Of a stretch of DNA of 48,571 nucleotides, positions 41,861-48,571 are shown one piece after another. This DNA is from Candidatus Kuenenia stuttgartensis (GTDB lineage Bacteria; Planctomycetota; Planctomycetia; Planctomycetales; Planctomycetaceae). The stretch is taken from contig CAMDPK010000037.1 of NCBI GenBank assembly GCA_945904015.1, positions 1-48,571 of the forward strand. Direction: 5' to 3'. The notes below the pieces were generated by a model, which was not told the origin of the DNA, made no database searches, and saw only the letters and a list, made by a program, of their open reading frames with translations. The position numbers and the translations under genes are program-made. How positions within the stretch are numbered: position 1 is the first letter of the stretch; the number at the start of each line of letters is the position of its first letter.

Positions 41861-42832
41861 ATGTCCGTGTGGTTGATTTCGATCGCCGCCTTCGCATTCG
41901 TCGCGACGCTGGTTGCGGCCCTGTATTTCGCCAAGACCGACCTGGGTAAAACGTCCGAAGAGGAACGCCTGGAAGTGCTCACCGGCCGCCGTCGCGAAGA
42001 GTCGGAAGGCGAGACACTGATCAAAGGGGGCGACCTGCTGAAGGAAACCGCCTCCAGCGCGTCCAGCCTGGTCGGTCAGCTTGGCCGAAAATTCACCGGG
42101 CTGGGCACGTACTTGGAACAAGGCGGCTGCAAGATGTCGCCCGACAAATTCCTGTGGCTCATTCTCAGCGGCCTGGGACTCGGCGCGTTCTTGGGCTGGG
42201 CGGCTCGATTGCCCGCGCCGATGTATCCCGTCTGCGGGTTGGCGATCGGCAGCTTGCCGCTGATGTGGGCGTGGTGGAAACGACGGTCTCGATTCAAAAG
42301 GTTCATGGCGCAACTTCCCGATGCGTTGGGGCTGATCGCTCGCGCGCTGCGGTCCGGACACAGTTTGGCATCGGCCATCAACGTCATCGTCGATGAAATG
42401 CCGGCCCCAATCTCGGTCGAATTCGGCATGGCCTACGAAGAGCAAAACTTGGGAGTGCCCGTCGATAAAGCGCTGCGCAGCATGTTGAAGCGAATGCCCA
42501 ATCTGGACTTGAAATTCTTCGTGACTGCGGTCGCGATTCAGAAACAGTCGGGCGGTGACCTGGCGGAAATCCTCGACAAAATTTCGTACGTCGTCCGCGA
42601 GCGATTCAAGATTCTCGGCACGGTCGCGGCCCTGACGGCGGAAGGCCGGCTGAGCGGGATTGTGCTGATGGCGTTGCCGCTGGCACTGTTCGTCGCCGTG
42701 TATTTCCTCAACCCCGAATACGTCATGTTGCTGTTCACGACCGCTGAGGGTCGCCAGATGGTCACGATCGCCATCGTCATGCAGTTGATCGGTGCGTACG
42801 TCATCAAACGGATCGTGAACATCAAGGTCTGA
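41861..42832 (+). CDS. tadB: Tad pilus inner-membrane platform protein TadB
   Basis: A 323-residue type II secretion F-domain protein. An N-terminal helix (SVWLISIAAFAFVATLVAAL) is followed by a soluble stretch, a helix pair near residues 100-140, the F domain (FMAQLPDALGLIARALRSGH, then DLKFFVTAVAIQKQSGGDL) and C-terminal helices (GIVLMALPLALFVAVYFL). With TadC it forms the platform on which CpaF acts. AAGGAG lies ten bases before the ATG. The TGA stop is the first base group of a GAGATTTGAGATTTC repeat. Confidence 0.93.
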   Translation: MSVWLISIAAFAFVATLVAALYFAKTDLGKTSEEERLEVLTGRRREESEGETLIKGGDLLKETASSASSLVGQLGRKFTGLGTYLEQGGCKMSPDKFLWLILSGLGLGAFLGWAARLPAPMYPVCGLAIGSLPLMWAWWKRRSRFKRFMAQLPDALGLIARALRSGHSLASAINVIVDEMPAPISVEFGMAYEEQNLGVPVDKALRSMLKRMPNLDLKFFVTAVAIQKQSGGDLAEILDKISYVVRERFKILGTVAALTAEGRLSGIVLMALPLALFVAVYFLNPEYVMLLFTTAEGRQMVTIAIVMQLIGAYVIKRIVNIKV

Positions 42833-42876
42833 GATTTGAGATTTCAAATTTGAGATTTGGTTTTTGAGATTTCACT
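42830..42876. repeat. GAGATTTGAGATTTCAAATTTGAGATTTG repeat between tadB and tadC (AT-rich)
   Basis: An AT-rich low-complexity palindromic run, out of keeping with the GC-rich surroundings. It contains the tadB stop and ends 11 bp before the tadC start, next to its CTGAGG ribosome site. Confidence 0.8.
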
Positions 42877-42886
42877 GAGGTCAATC

Positions 42887-43819
42887 ATGGACATCATGCA
42901 GATTCTTCCCTGGGCGATCTTTGGCTGCATCACTTGCGTGGTGTTGGTGCTGATGTCGGTCATGAACAAGAGCAAGTCGCGAGCGATGGAACGCCTGGAG
43001 GAACTGCGCGACCCGACTCTGCGCGACAAGGAGCGGCTCGGGAAAGAAAAGAATGGCATGGCCGCTGCGCTCGAGAAGGCGGCACCGTCGCTCTCGCAGG
43101 CGATGGCTCCCAAGAGCGAAGAAGAACGCAATCACCTCAAGCTGCGTTTGGCGAATGCTGGCTACAACAACCCGAATGCCGCTTCGTTGTTTCTGACGAT
43201 CAAGGTTATCGCGGTAGGCGTCGGTGTGGTGATCGGTGGCGGCATCGGCGTGACGATGTATGGTCTGAAGCTCAACAGCCTCACCGCTCTGCTGATCGGA
43301 GGCGGTGCCGGATGTTTCATTCCGGAATTGGTGCTCGCTGTTCTGAAAAGAGGCCGGCAGGACAAAATCTTTATGCAACTGCCCGATGCCCTGGACTTGC
43401 TGGTCGTCTGCGTCGAGGCAGGCTTGGGTTTGGATTCCGGAATGCGGCGTGTCTCGGACGAGCTGAAGGACGGTGCTCCGGAACTCTGCGAAGAATTCGA
43501 TCGCTGCAACATGCAGCTTCAGATGGGCAAAGTCCGTCGCGAGTGCCTGCGCGAAATGGGTACGCGGACGGGTGTGGACGACATGCGAGCCCTCGTCACG
43601 ACGCTGATCAACGCCGAGCGGTTTGGATCGTCCATTGGTCCGGCCCTGCGCACGCAATCCGATACGATGCGTCTGAAACGACGTCAATACGCCGAAGAGC
43701 GTGCTCAAAAGACCGCCGTGCAGATGCTGTTTCCGCTGGTGCTCTTCATTTTTCCTGGCATCTTCGTGGTGCTGGTCGGTCCGGCGGCCGTGATGATGAT
43801 GCAGAACTTCAAGCTGTGA
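42887..43819 (+). CDS. tadC: Tad pilus inner-membrane platform protein TadC
   Basis: A 310-residue second F-domain protein of the Tad system. The N-terminal helix is IMQILPWAIFGCITCVVLVL. Central helices (AVGVGVVIGGGIGVTMYGL, LLIGGGAGCFIPELVLAV) precede the F domain with LPDALDLLVVCVEAGLGLDS and GMRRVSDELKDGAPELCEEF, and the end is VQMLFPLVLFIFPGIFVVLV. The ATG at 42887 follows TGAGGTCAATC; an upstream in-frame start at 42857 falls in the AT-rich repeat. Third gene of the cpaF operon. Confidence 0.93.
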   Translation: MDIMQILPWAIFGCITCVVLVLMSVMNKSKSRAMERLEELRDPTLRDKERLGKEKNGMAAALEKAAPSLSQAMAPKSEEERNHLKLRLANAGYNNPNAASLFLTIKVIAVGVGVVIGGGIGVTMYGLKLNSLTALLIGGGAGCFIPELVLAVLKRGRQDKIFMQLPDALDLLVVCVEAGLGLDSGMRRVSDELKDGAPELCEEFDRCNMQLQMGKVRRECLREMGTRTGVDDMRALVTTLINAERFGSSIGPALRTQSDTMRLKRRQYAEERAQKTAVQMLFPLVLFIFPGIFVVLVGPAAVMMMQNFKL

Positions 43820-43860
43820 CGGACGTCCGGCGGGTGGCTCGCCCGTCTCTCCGAACGTCG

Positions 43861-43961
43861 GGGAAAAGTGCCCCGAGATACCGGCACGACGCGCAAGCGA
43901 GTGGTTTTTCTCGAACAATCACTCGCTTGCGCGTCGTGCTAGAGATCAGAGCACTTTTCCC
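43861..43961. repeat. Nested palindrome, GCACGACGCGCAAGCGAGTG inside GGGAAAAGTGC
   Basis: The inner inverted repeat (43884-43939) is a close copy of the element at 27231-27285. It is bracketed by GGGAAAAGTGC (43861) and GCACTTTTCCC (ending 43961). The rest of the gap to 44107 shows no gene. Confidence 0.88.
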
Positions 43962-44107
43962 AAGTTGAGACATTGCCTTGCCGTGGGAAAAACCGCCTTG
44001 GGCGCAGACAGGATCGCGAAGGGACGATAGGTTGTTCCGCGATCCGGTCGCCGCGATTGGCGCGAACGACTCCCACCTCGTCTCGACTCCCCCCAAGGAA
44101 TGCTGAC

Positions 44108-44563
44108 ATGAAGACGAAAACCACGCTCCTGGTTCTGGCTCTGGTGACTTCTCTGGTGCTGCCGCGATTGACCGCTGACGAAAAAGACAAACTCAACGGT
44201 GCCAAGTGTCTGGTCGCCGCCAAGAACGCCGCCAAGGAAGACAAATCCGTCGAATACCGCGGAGCGAAGATTTACTTCTGCTGCGAGAATTGCCCCAAGG
44301 CCTACGAGAAAGACAAAGCCAAGTTCGCGACGAAGGCCAACCATCAGCTCACGCTGACGGCTCAAGCCAAGCAAGAGAAGTGTCCGCTCAGCGGCGAAGC
44401 CATCGACAAAGACCAGACCGTTGATATCGCTGGCGTGAAAGTCTCCTTCTGCTGTGGCAACTGCAAAGGCAAAGCCGAGAAGGCTGAAGGCGATGCCAAG
44501 CTCGAACTCGCGTTCGCCGACAAGGCGTTCGACAAGGGCTTCAAGGTCGAGAAGAAGAAGTAA
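44108..44563 (+). CDS. Exported protein with two YHS/TRASH-like metal domains
   Basis: A 151-residue protein with a signal peptide (KTKTTLLVLALVTSLVLPRL). Two similar modules follow. The first (about residues 33-75) has AKCLVAAKNAAKEDKSVEYRG and FCCENCPKAYEKD. The second (about 95-135) has EKCPLSGEAIDKDQ and FCCGNCKGKAEK. The spacing Cys ... FCCxNC is that of YHS/TRASH domains, which bind transition metals such as copper, so a periplasmic metal chaperone or sensor is likely. The first module has lost the CPxxG pattern (CLVAAK). AAGGAA precedes the ATG, and a strong terminator follows, so the gene is monocistronic. Confidence 0.82.
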   Translation: MKTKTTLLVLALVTSLVLPRLTADEKDKLNGAKCLVAAKNAAKEDKSVEYRGAKIYFCCENCPKAYEKDKAKFATKANHQLTLTAQAKQEKCPLSGEAIDKDQTVDIAGVKVSFCCGNCKGKAEKAEGDAKLELAFADKAFDKGFKVEKKK

Positions 44564-44589
44564 TTTCCTCCACCTGAGACCGCGATCAC

Positions 44590-44622
44590 AAAAGCCCGGC
44601 TTGTTCGACAAGCCGGGCTTTT
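44590..44622 (+). terminator. Rho-independent terminator
   Basis: AAAAGCCCGGCTTGT pairs with ACAAGCCGGGCTTTT around a short TCG loop, 27 bp after the YHS-domain gene. Confidence 0.93.
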
Positions 44623-44643
44623 CGCTTTGCCGGAGCAACCGCC

Positions 44644-47577
44644 ATGCGATGCCGATGGAAGTGCCTGTTGGTGTGCCTGTGGCTGGCCCCCGAACTTGCA
44701 TTCGCGGGCGGCGTCGGCGTGCAAGCGCATTGGTTGTGGAACAGCCGCTACCCGCGCGCTGGCGAAACGATTCGGTTACAGCGCGAATTCAATGTGGCCG
44801 ACTCCGTCGAACATGCGGACCTGCGCGGTTTGGCAGATGATCGAGCGACCGTTTTTCTCGACGGTCGCAACGTCGCGGAGTTCACTTCGACTCGACGATT
44901 CGCGACCGCGAAAGTTCCCTCGCTGAAGGCCGGCAAGCATCTCCTCGAAATTGAGGCGACCAATCATGCCGGCGCGGCGGGAGTGTGGTTGCAATTGGAT
45001 TGGACTGCCGACGATGGTCAGACTCACCGACTGGTCACCGACGGTGATTGGGAAGTTCGCGACGCGCGCGGCGAATGGCGGCGCGCGGTGAGTTTGGGGT
45101 TGCTCGGCATTGCTCCCTGGGGGCGACCGGCTGGGGAACTCGACGACTACGACCAATGGAAACGAGCGATCGGCACGAGCCAAGCCCATGAGGCTGCCCA
45201 GGTCCGCGTCGTGTCGGGTTTTGAAGTCGAGTTGGTGCGCAGCTCCCAAAAGGGCGAAGGCTCGTGGGTCAGCCTGACGTTCGATGCGAAAGGCCGCTTG
45301 ATCGTCGGCCGCGAAGGAGCCGGTATTTTGCGGATGACGCTGCCGAAAGGAGACACGTCCGACGCCATCAAAGTCGAACTCATCAACGACAAACTGCAAG
45401 AGTGCCGCGGCCTGCTTTGGGCATTCGACAGCCTCTTCGCGAATGCGAACAACTCGAAAGGGCTATACCGGTTGCGCGACACCGACGGCGACGATCAGTT
45501 CGACGAAGTCAAACTCTTGAAAGCGACTGGCGGAGGAGTCGGACACGGACGCAACGCGCTGACGCTCGGACCGGACAATCTGATTTACGTGATTCACGGC
45601 AACAACGTGCTCGTCGCGGAGACGGATCGCACGCTTCCCGACGACTCACCGCTGCGGCATCTCGCCGAAGATCGGCTGCGGCCTGCGTTCTGGGATCGGT
45701 TCATGTTCGATTCCGACGCCAAGGTGCCGGCCGGTTACGTCGCTCGCACGGATGCCGATGGTTCGATGTGGCAAGTTGTCGCCGGTGGGTTCCGCAATCC
45801 CTACGGCGTGGACTTCAACGCGGACGGAGAACTGTTCACGTTCGACGCCGACAATGAAGGGGATCAGGGGACGTCGTGGTATCGGCCGACGCGGATCAAT
45901 CACATTGTCAGCGGAGGCGATTATGGATTTCGGCAAGGCTCGGCGAATCGACCGGGGCACTTTGCCGAGAACCTGCCGAGCATTCTCAACATGGGCTTGT
46001 CGTCTCCGACAGGCGTAAAGTCGGGACATCGCGGCACGTTCCCGTCGCCGTATCGCGAGGCGATGTTCGTCTGCGATTGGTCGTACGGTCGCATCCACGC
46101 GATCCATCTCGATCCCGATGGAGCGTCATACCGCGCCCGCTCTGAAGTGTTCCTCGAAGGTCAACCGCTGAACGTGACCGACGTGACGTTCGGCCCCGAC
46201 GGCGCGATGTACTTCGTCACCGGCGGACGCGGCACGCAGTCGGGGCTGTATCGAGTCCGACCCGTGGGGCAGGTTTCCAACCTGCCCGGCCGAAAAGGGC
46301 AGGCTAAAAGCCTGCTCCACGAGAAGCGCCGACAACTCGAACGCTGGCACACGGTCGTGGACTCGGCCGCGATCGGCACGTTGTGGCCGTCACTGGGGAG
46401 CGACGACGTTTGGCTGCGGCACGCGGCGCGAGTCGCGTTGGAACGTCAGCCGGTCAACGAATGGAGCGAACGTGCGTTGAAGTCGCCGACGACGCTTGAA
46501 TCGGCGACGATGACGATCTCGGCGTTGTTGGCGCTCGCGCGCGTCGCAGGCGAGCCGCCCGCGCTACAACCGATTTGCGAAAGGCTCAACGCGCTGTCGT
46601 TTGAGAAACTCTCGACCGAACAGCGGCTTGATGCGTGGCGGGTGTACGCAGTTGCTTTCACGCGATTGGGAAAGCCGTCGGAGCCGCTCGCGAAATCGGT
46701 GACCGACGTACTCGCGAAGCAGTTCCCGCAGGAACTCGAAGAGCCGAATCAAAAGCTGTGTGAGTTGCTCGCGTACCTCGAATGGCCGCCGCTGGTCGAG
46801 CAGGCAATGCCTCGGCTGGAAGCGGCGGTTGAACAGGCCGACAAGCTGGCGTACCTGACGACTCTGCGCAACGTCCCGGTCGGCTGGACGCTTGATCTGC
46901 GACGGAGGTACTTCGCCGAGCTGCGCAAGGCGGACTTGTTCGACGGTGGCAACTTGTTACCGATCGCGATCAACGGGATTCGCGAAGACGCGCTGGCAAT
47001 GTTGTCTGCTGACGAGCGTCGTGAACTGGGAACGGTTCTTGAGCCAGCGGCGGAAGGGGGCGGCGACATCGTGGCCGTGACCGCCGCGCGGCCGGTTGTT
47101 CGGGAATGGAAGCTCGAAGAGTTGGAAGCGACCCTCAAAAATTTGGCTGCCCCGCGCGACGTCGCACGGGGCGAGCGGCTGTTTCGCGAAGCGCTGTGCA
47201 TTCGTTGTCACCGGTTTGGAACCGAAGGCCGCACGCTGGGGCCTGACCTGACATTCGTGGCCAGTCGCTTCGGGCCGCGTGATTTGTTGGAACACATTGT
47301 GGTGCCCGCGAAAGTCATCGACGGCAAATACCGACAAACAACGATCGAGACGAAGTCCGGAAAAGTGTTGGTCGGCCAAGTGGTTGGTGGCGATGGACAG
47401 AATCTGCTGCTCGCCCCTGATCCACTGCGGCCGACAAAAGTCACGAAGGTTGCCCTGAACGAGATCGAGACTCGTCAGGCGAGCCTGGTTTCGCCGATGC
47501 CGGTCGGACTGCTGAACTCGCTGACGGAATCGGAGATTCTTGATCTGCTCGAATACCTGCGGGTTGGACGGCGGTGA
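44644..47577 (+). CDS. PVC-type protein: beta-propeller dehydrogenase-like plus c-haem domain
   Basis: A 977-residue exported protein (signal peptide CLLVCLWLAPELAFAGG). The N-terminal 170 residues form a beta-sandwich ligand-binding-like region. A beta-propeller of the membrane-bound dehydrogenase/glucose-sorbosone type follows (about 190-530; VSLTFDAKGRLIVGREG, NALTLGPDNLIYVIHGNN, GGFRNPYGVDFNADGELFTF, DVTFGPDGAMYFVTGG). A helical HEAT-like region follows (about 560-830), then a C-terminal cytochrome c-like domain with CIRCHRFGTEGRTLGPDLT near residue 852 and a QTTIETKSGKVLVGQVV tail typical of the Pirellula/Verrucomicrobium haem-binding domain (TIGR02603-like). Probably a periplasmic sugar or alcohol oxidoreductase. 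Residues 541-559 (VGQVSNLPGRKGQAKSLLH) come from a palindromic element at the propeller/helical junction. Confidence 0.9.
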   Translation: MRCRWKCLLVCLWLAPELAFAGGVGVQAHWLWNSRYPRAGETIRLQREFNVADSVEHADLRGLADDRATVFLDGRNVAEFTSTRRFATAKVPSLKAGKHLLEIEATNHAGAAGVWLQLDWTADDGQTHRLVTDGDWEVRDARGEWRRAVSLGLLGIAPWGRPAGELDDYDQWKRAIGTSQAHEAAQVRVVSGFEVELVRSSQKGEGSWVSLTFDAKGRLIVGREGAGILRMTLPKGDTSDAIKVELINDKLQECRGLLWAFDSLFANANNSKGLYRLRDTDGDDQFDEVKLLKATGGGVGHGRNALTLGPDNLIYVIHGNNVLVAETDRTLPDDSPLRHLAEDRLRPAFWDRFMFDSDAKVPAGYVARTDADGSMWQVVAGGFRNPYGVDFNADGELFTFDADNEGDQGTSWYRPTRINHIVSGGDYGFRQGSANRPGHFAENLPSILNMGLSSPTGVKSGHRGTFPSPYREAMFVCDWSYGRIHAIHLDPDGASYRARSEVFLEGQPLNVTDVTFGPDGAMYFVTGGRGTQSGLYRVRPVGQVSNLPGRKGQAKSLLHEKRRQLERWHTVVDSAAIGTLWPSLGSDDVWLRHAARVALERQPVNEWSERALKSPTTLESATMTISALLALARVAGEPPALQPICERLNALSFEKLSTEQRLDAWRVYAVAFTRLGKPSEPLAKSVTDVLAKQFPQELEEPNQKLCELLAYLEWPPLVEQAMPRLEAAVEQADKLAYLTTLRNVPVGWTLDLRRRYFAELRKADLFDGGNLLPIAINGIREDALAMLSADERRELGTVLEPAAEGGGDIVAVTAARPVVREWKLEELEATLKNLAAPRDVARGERLFREALCIRCHRFGTEGRTLGPDLTFVASRFGPRDLLEHIVVPAKVIDGKYRQTTIETKSGKVLVGQVVGGDGQNLLLAPDPLRPTKVTKVALNEIETRQASLVSPMPVGLLNSLTESEILDLLEYLRVGRR
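46264..46320. repeat. Palindromic element, GGGGCAGGTT family, inside a CDS
   Basis: A 57-bp inverted repeat with a degenerate right arm (GTGGGGCAGGTTTCCAACCT paired with AGGCTAAAAGCCTGCTCCAC) within the PVC haem-protein gene: exactly 19 codons, same phase as the other two internal copies. Confidence 0.92.
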
Positions 47578-47723
47578 TTGACACCAAATCGTGACTGCCG
47601 TGGTACTCAGGGTTTCTGAAGGAAGTCCGGCCGCTCGTCACAGTTCAGTCGGGTGATTAACCTGCACGGGTCATTTGGGCCGCCGACGTGGAATATCCCG
47701 TCGCGTCTTTTGTCGAGGAGAAC

Positions 47724-48571
47724 ATGGTGCAAAGTCTTCAACGCCGTTGGCGAATGCTGAGCGTGATTGCATTTCTGGTCGTCACATTGGTGTCTCAGTC
47801 AGCCATTCAGGCTCAGACCAAAGAGCCGGAGAAATCCACTGTGCCGGTGCGCGAGCAGGCGATCCCGCTGGCGATCCTGTGTGCCAGTGGATTTGAACGC
47901 TGGATGTCGAACATCGATTACCTCTTCGGGACGATTGAGCGCGAGGAGCTGTCGGACTACGTCGGCGGCAAGCTGGCGAATGTCAACGACTTCAAAGGCT
48001 TCGACAGAGACAAACCGCTCGGGATGCTGATCTTTCTGCGGCCGGGGCTGATCCCGCAGCCGTACCCGGTGACGTTCGTCCCGGTGAAGAATCTGGCAGA
48101 CGCGATCGGCACGGTGAGCAGCGGACCGTTCAAGGTGAAGAAAGTTGATGACACGCACTACGACTTGATCGCTGGCAATCAGACGTTTTATGCAAAGCTC
48201 GTCGGTGACTACGCCTGGATTGCCACCCAGGCCGATCAGCTCGATTACGAATTCCCGGACCCTCTGGCCGTGACGAAGCGGATTGCCGACCGATACGACA
48301 TCGCCATCGAGTTCAATCTGACGCAAGTGCCGGAAGGGATGAAGCACATCTTCCTCGACTTTCTGCGAGCCAGCACCGAGACCTCGATTCAGCAGCGTGA
48401 CGGCGAACCGAACACCGCGTATCAGTTGCGGCGGCTCAACGCCCTCGACACGCTCGACTTTCTCGACCAACTGCTGCTGCAAGGGGAACGGCTGACCCTC
48501 GGCGCGAAGGTCGATCCGAAGAGCAAACACGCGACCATTGAATTGGACGTCATGGCCAAACAGGACAGCGC
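47724..48571 (+). CDS. Exported protein of unknown function (truncated by window end)
   Basis: The reading frame starts at the ATG at 47724 (CGAGGAGA upstream) and is open to the last base; 282 codons are visible and the 3' end is missing. A signal peptide (LSVIAFLVVTLVSQSAIQAQ) is followed by a soluble region: AIPLAILCASGFERWMSNID, ELSDYVGGKLANVNDFKGFD, KPLGMLIFLRPGLIPQPYPV and NQTFYAKLVGDYAWIATQAD. The pattern of ILLASGxxR, self-similar FVPVKN and KLVGDYAW segments is like other large planctomycete secreted proteins without assigned function. No metal or catalytic motif is seen. It lies 146 bp after the PVC haem protein on the same strand. Confidence 0.8.
   Translation, partial: MVQSLQRRWRMLSVIAFLVVTLVSQSAIQAQTKEPEKSTVPVREQAIPLAILCASGFERWMSNIDYLFGTIEREELSDYVGGKLANVNDFKGFDRDKPLGMLIFLRPGLIPQPYPVTFVPVKNLADAIGTVSSGPFKVKKVDDTHYDLIAGNQTFYAKLVGDYAWIATQADQLDYEFPDPLAVTKRIADRYDIAIEFNLTQVPEGMKHIFLDFLRASTETSIQQRDGEPNTAYQLRRLNALDTLDFLDQLLLQGERLTLGAKVDPKSKHATIELDVMAKQDS

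Overview
The window reads as chromosomal DNA of a planctomycete (Planctomycetota). This is inferred from gene content rather than from a marker RNA. The main pointers are a PVC-type sensor protein with a C-terminal haem-binding domain, a VPVT/YDVQVP-rich secreted repeat protein, an elongation factor G of the mitochondrial EF-G1-like type, many secreted proteins of unknown function, short operons with genes on both strands, and a high-GC coding bias. No rRNA or tRNA gene, CRISPR array or transposase was found.

Layout. 0.1-4 kb (minus strand): a scaffold-like protein with four copies of a short linear motif, a TPR protein, a ZIP metal transporter and a repeat-rich exported protein. 4-6.6 kb (plus): an Ldh2-family dehydrogenase and EutB without EutC. 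6.6-13.1 kb (minus): a small c-type haem protein, then a tightly packed DUF58 - transglutaminase - purine nucleoside phosphorylase - pyrimidine nucleoside phosphorylase operon with ATGA overlaps at two of its three junctions. 13.5-17.6 kb (plus): a 739-residue exported protein, a LolD-type ATPase and a threonine aldolase. 17.6-19.7 kb (minus): an exported protein and a zinc-ribbon membrane protein. 20-23.3 kb: a Tat-exported enolase-superfamily enzyme, a toxin-first RelE/Phd module with a third gene, and a ThuA-like protein. 23.4-28.7 kb: EF-G, mannose-6-phosphate isomerase, a 67-residue protein behind a perfect Shine-Dalgarno, and PyrF. 29.2-33 kb: a 1247-residue RTX-repeat protein. 33.2-40.3 kb: a HisA-related protein, a haem-sensor histidine kinase, MutM, IspH and an ABC-2 exporter pair. 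40.5-43.8 kb: CpaF-TadB-TadC of a Tad pilus. 44.1 kb to the end: a double YHS/TRASH-like protein, the PVC haem protein and a truncated exported protein.

The most unusual feature is a dense set of interspersed palindromes from at least eight sequence families, about 22 loci in 48 kb. The commonest (core GGGGCAGGTT..AACCTGCCCC) lies inside three coding sequences: purine nucleoside phosphorylase, an ABC permease and the PVC protein. Each of these copies is a multiple of three long (57, 72 and 57 bp) and is read in the same phase, giving peptides of the form VG(Q/H)V-N-(L/V)P...PH. Because the element is palindromic, this phase is open on both strands. Further copies supply the last codons or stop codons of other genes. 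A different 45-bp repeat is inserted in frame in EutB, directly before its conserved ethanolamine-binding glutamate. The situation resembles the Rickettsia palindromic elements and is the best candidate here for an undescribed system.

Genes that plausibly work together: DUF58 with the transglutaminase (a membrane-associated pair usually joined by MoxR, which is absent), the two nucleoside phosphorylases (salvage), the ABC-2 ATPase with its permease, CpaF/TadB/TadC, and the toxin-antitoxin trio.
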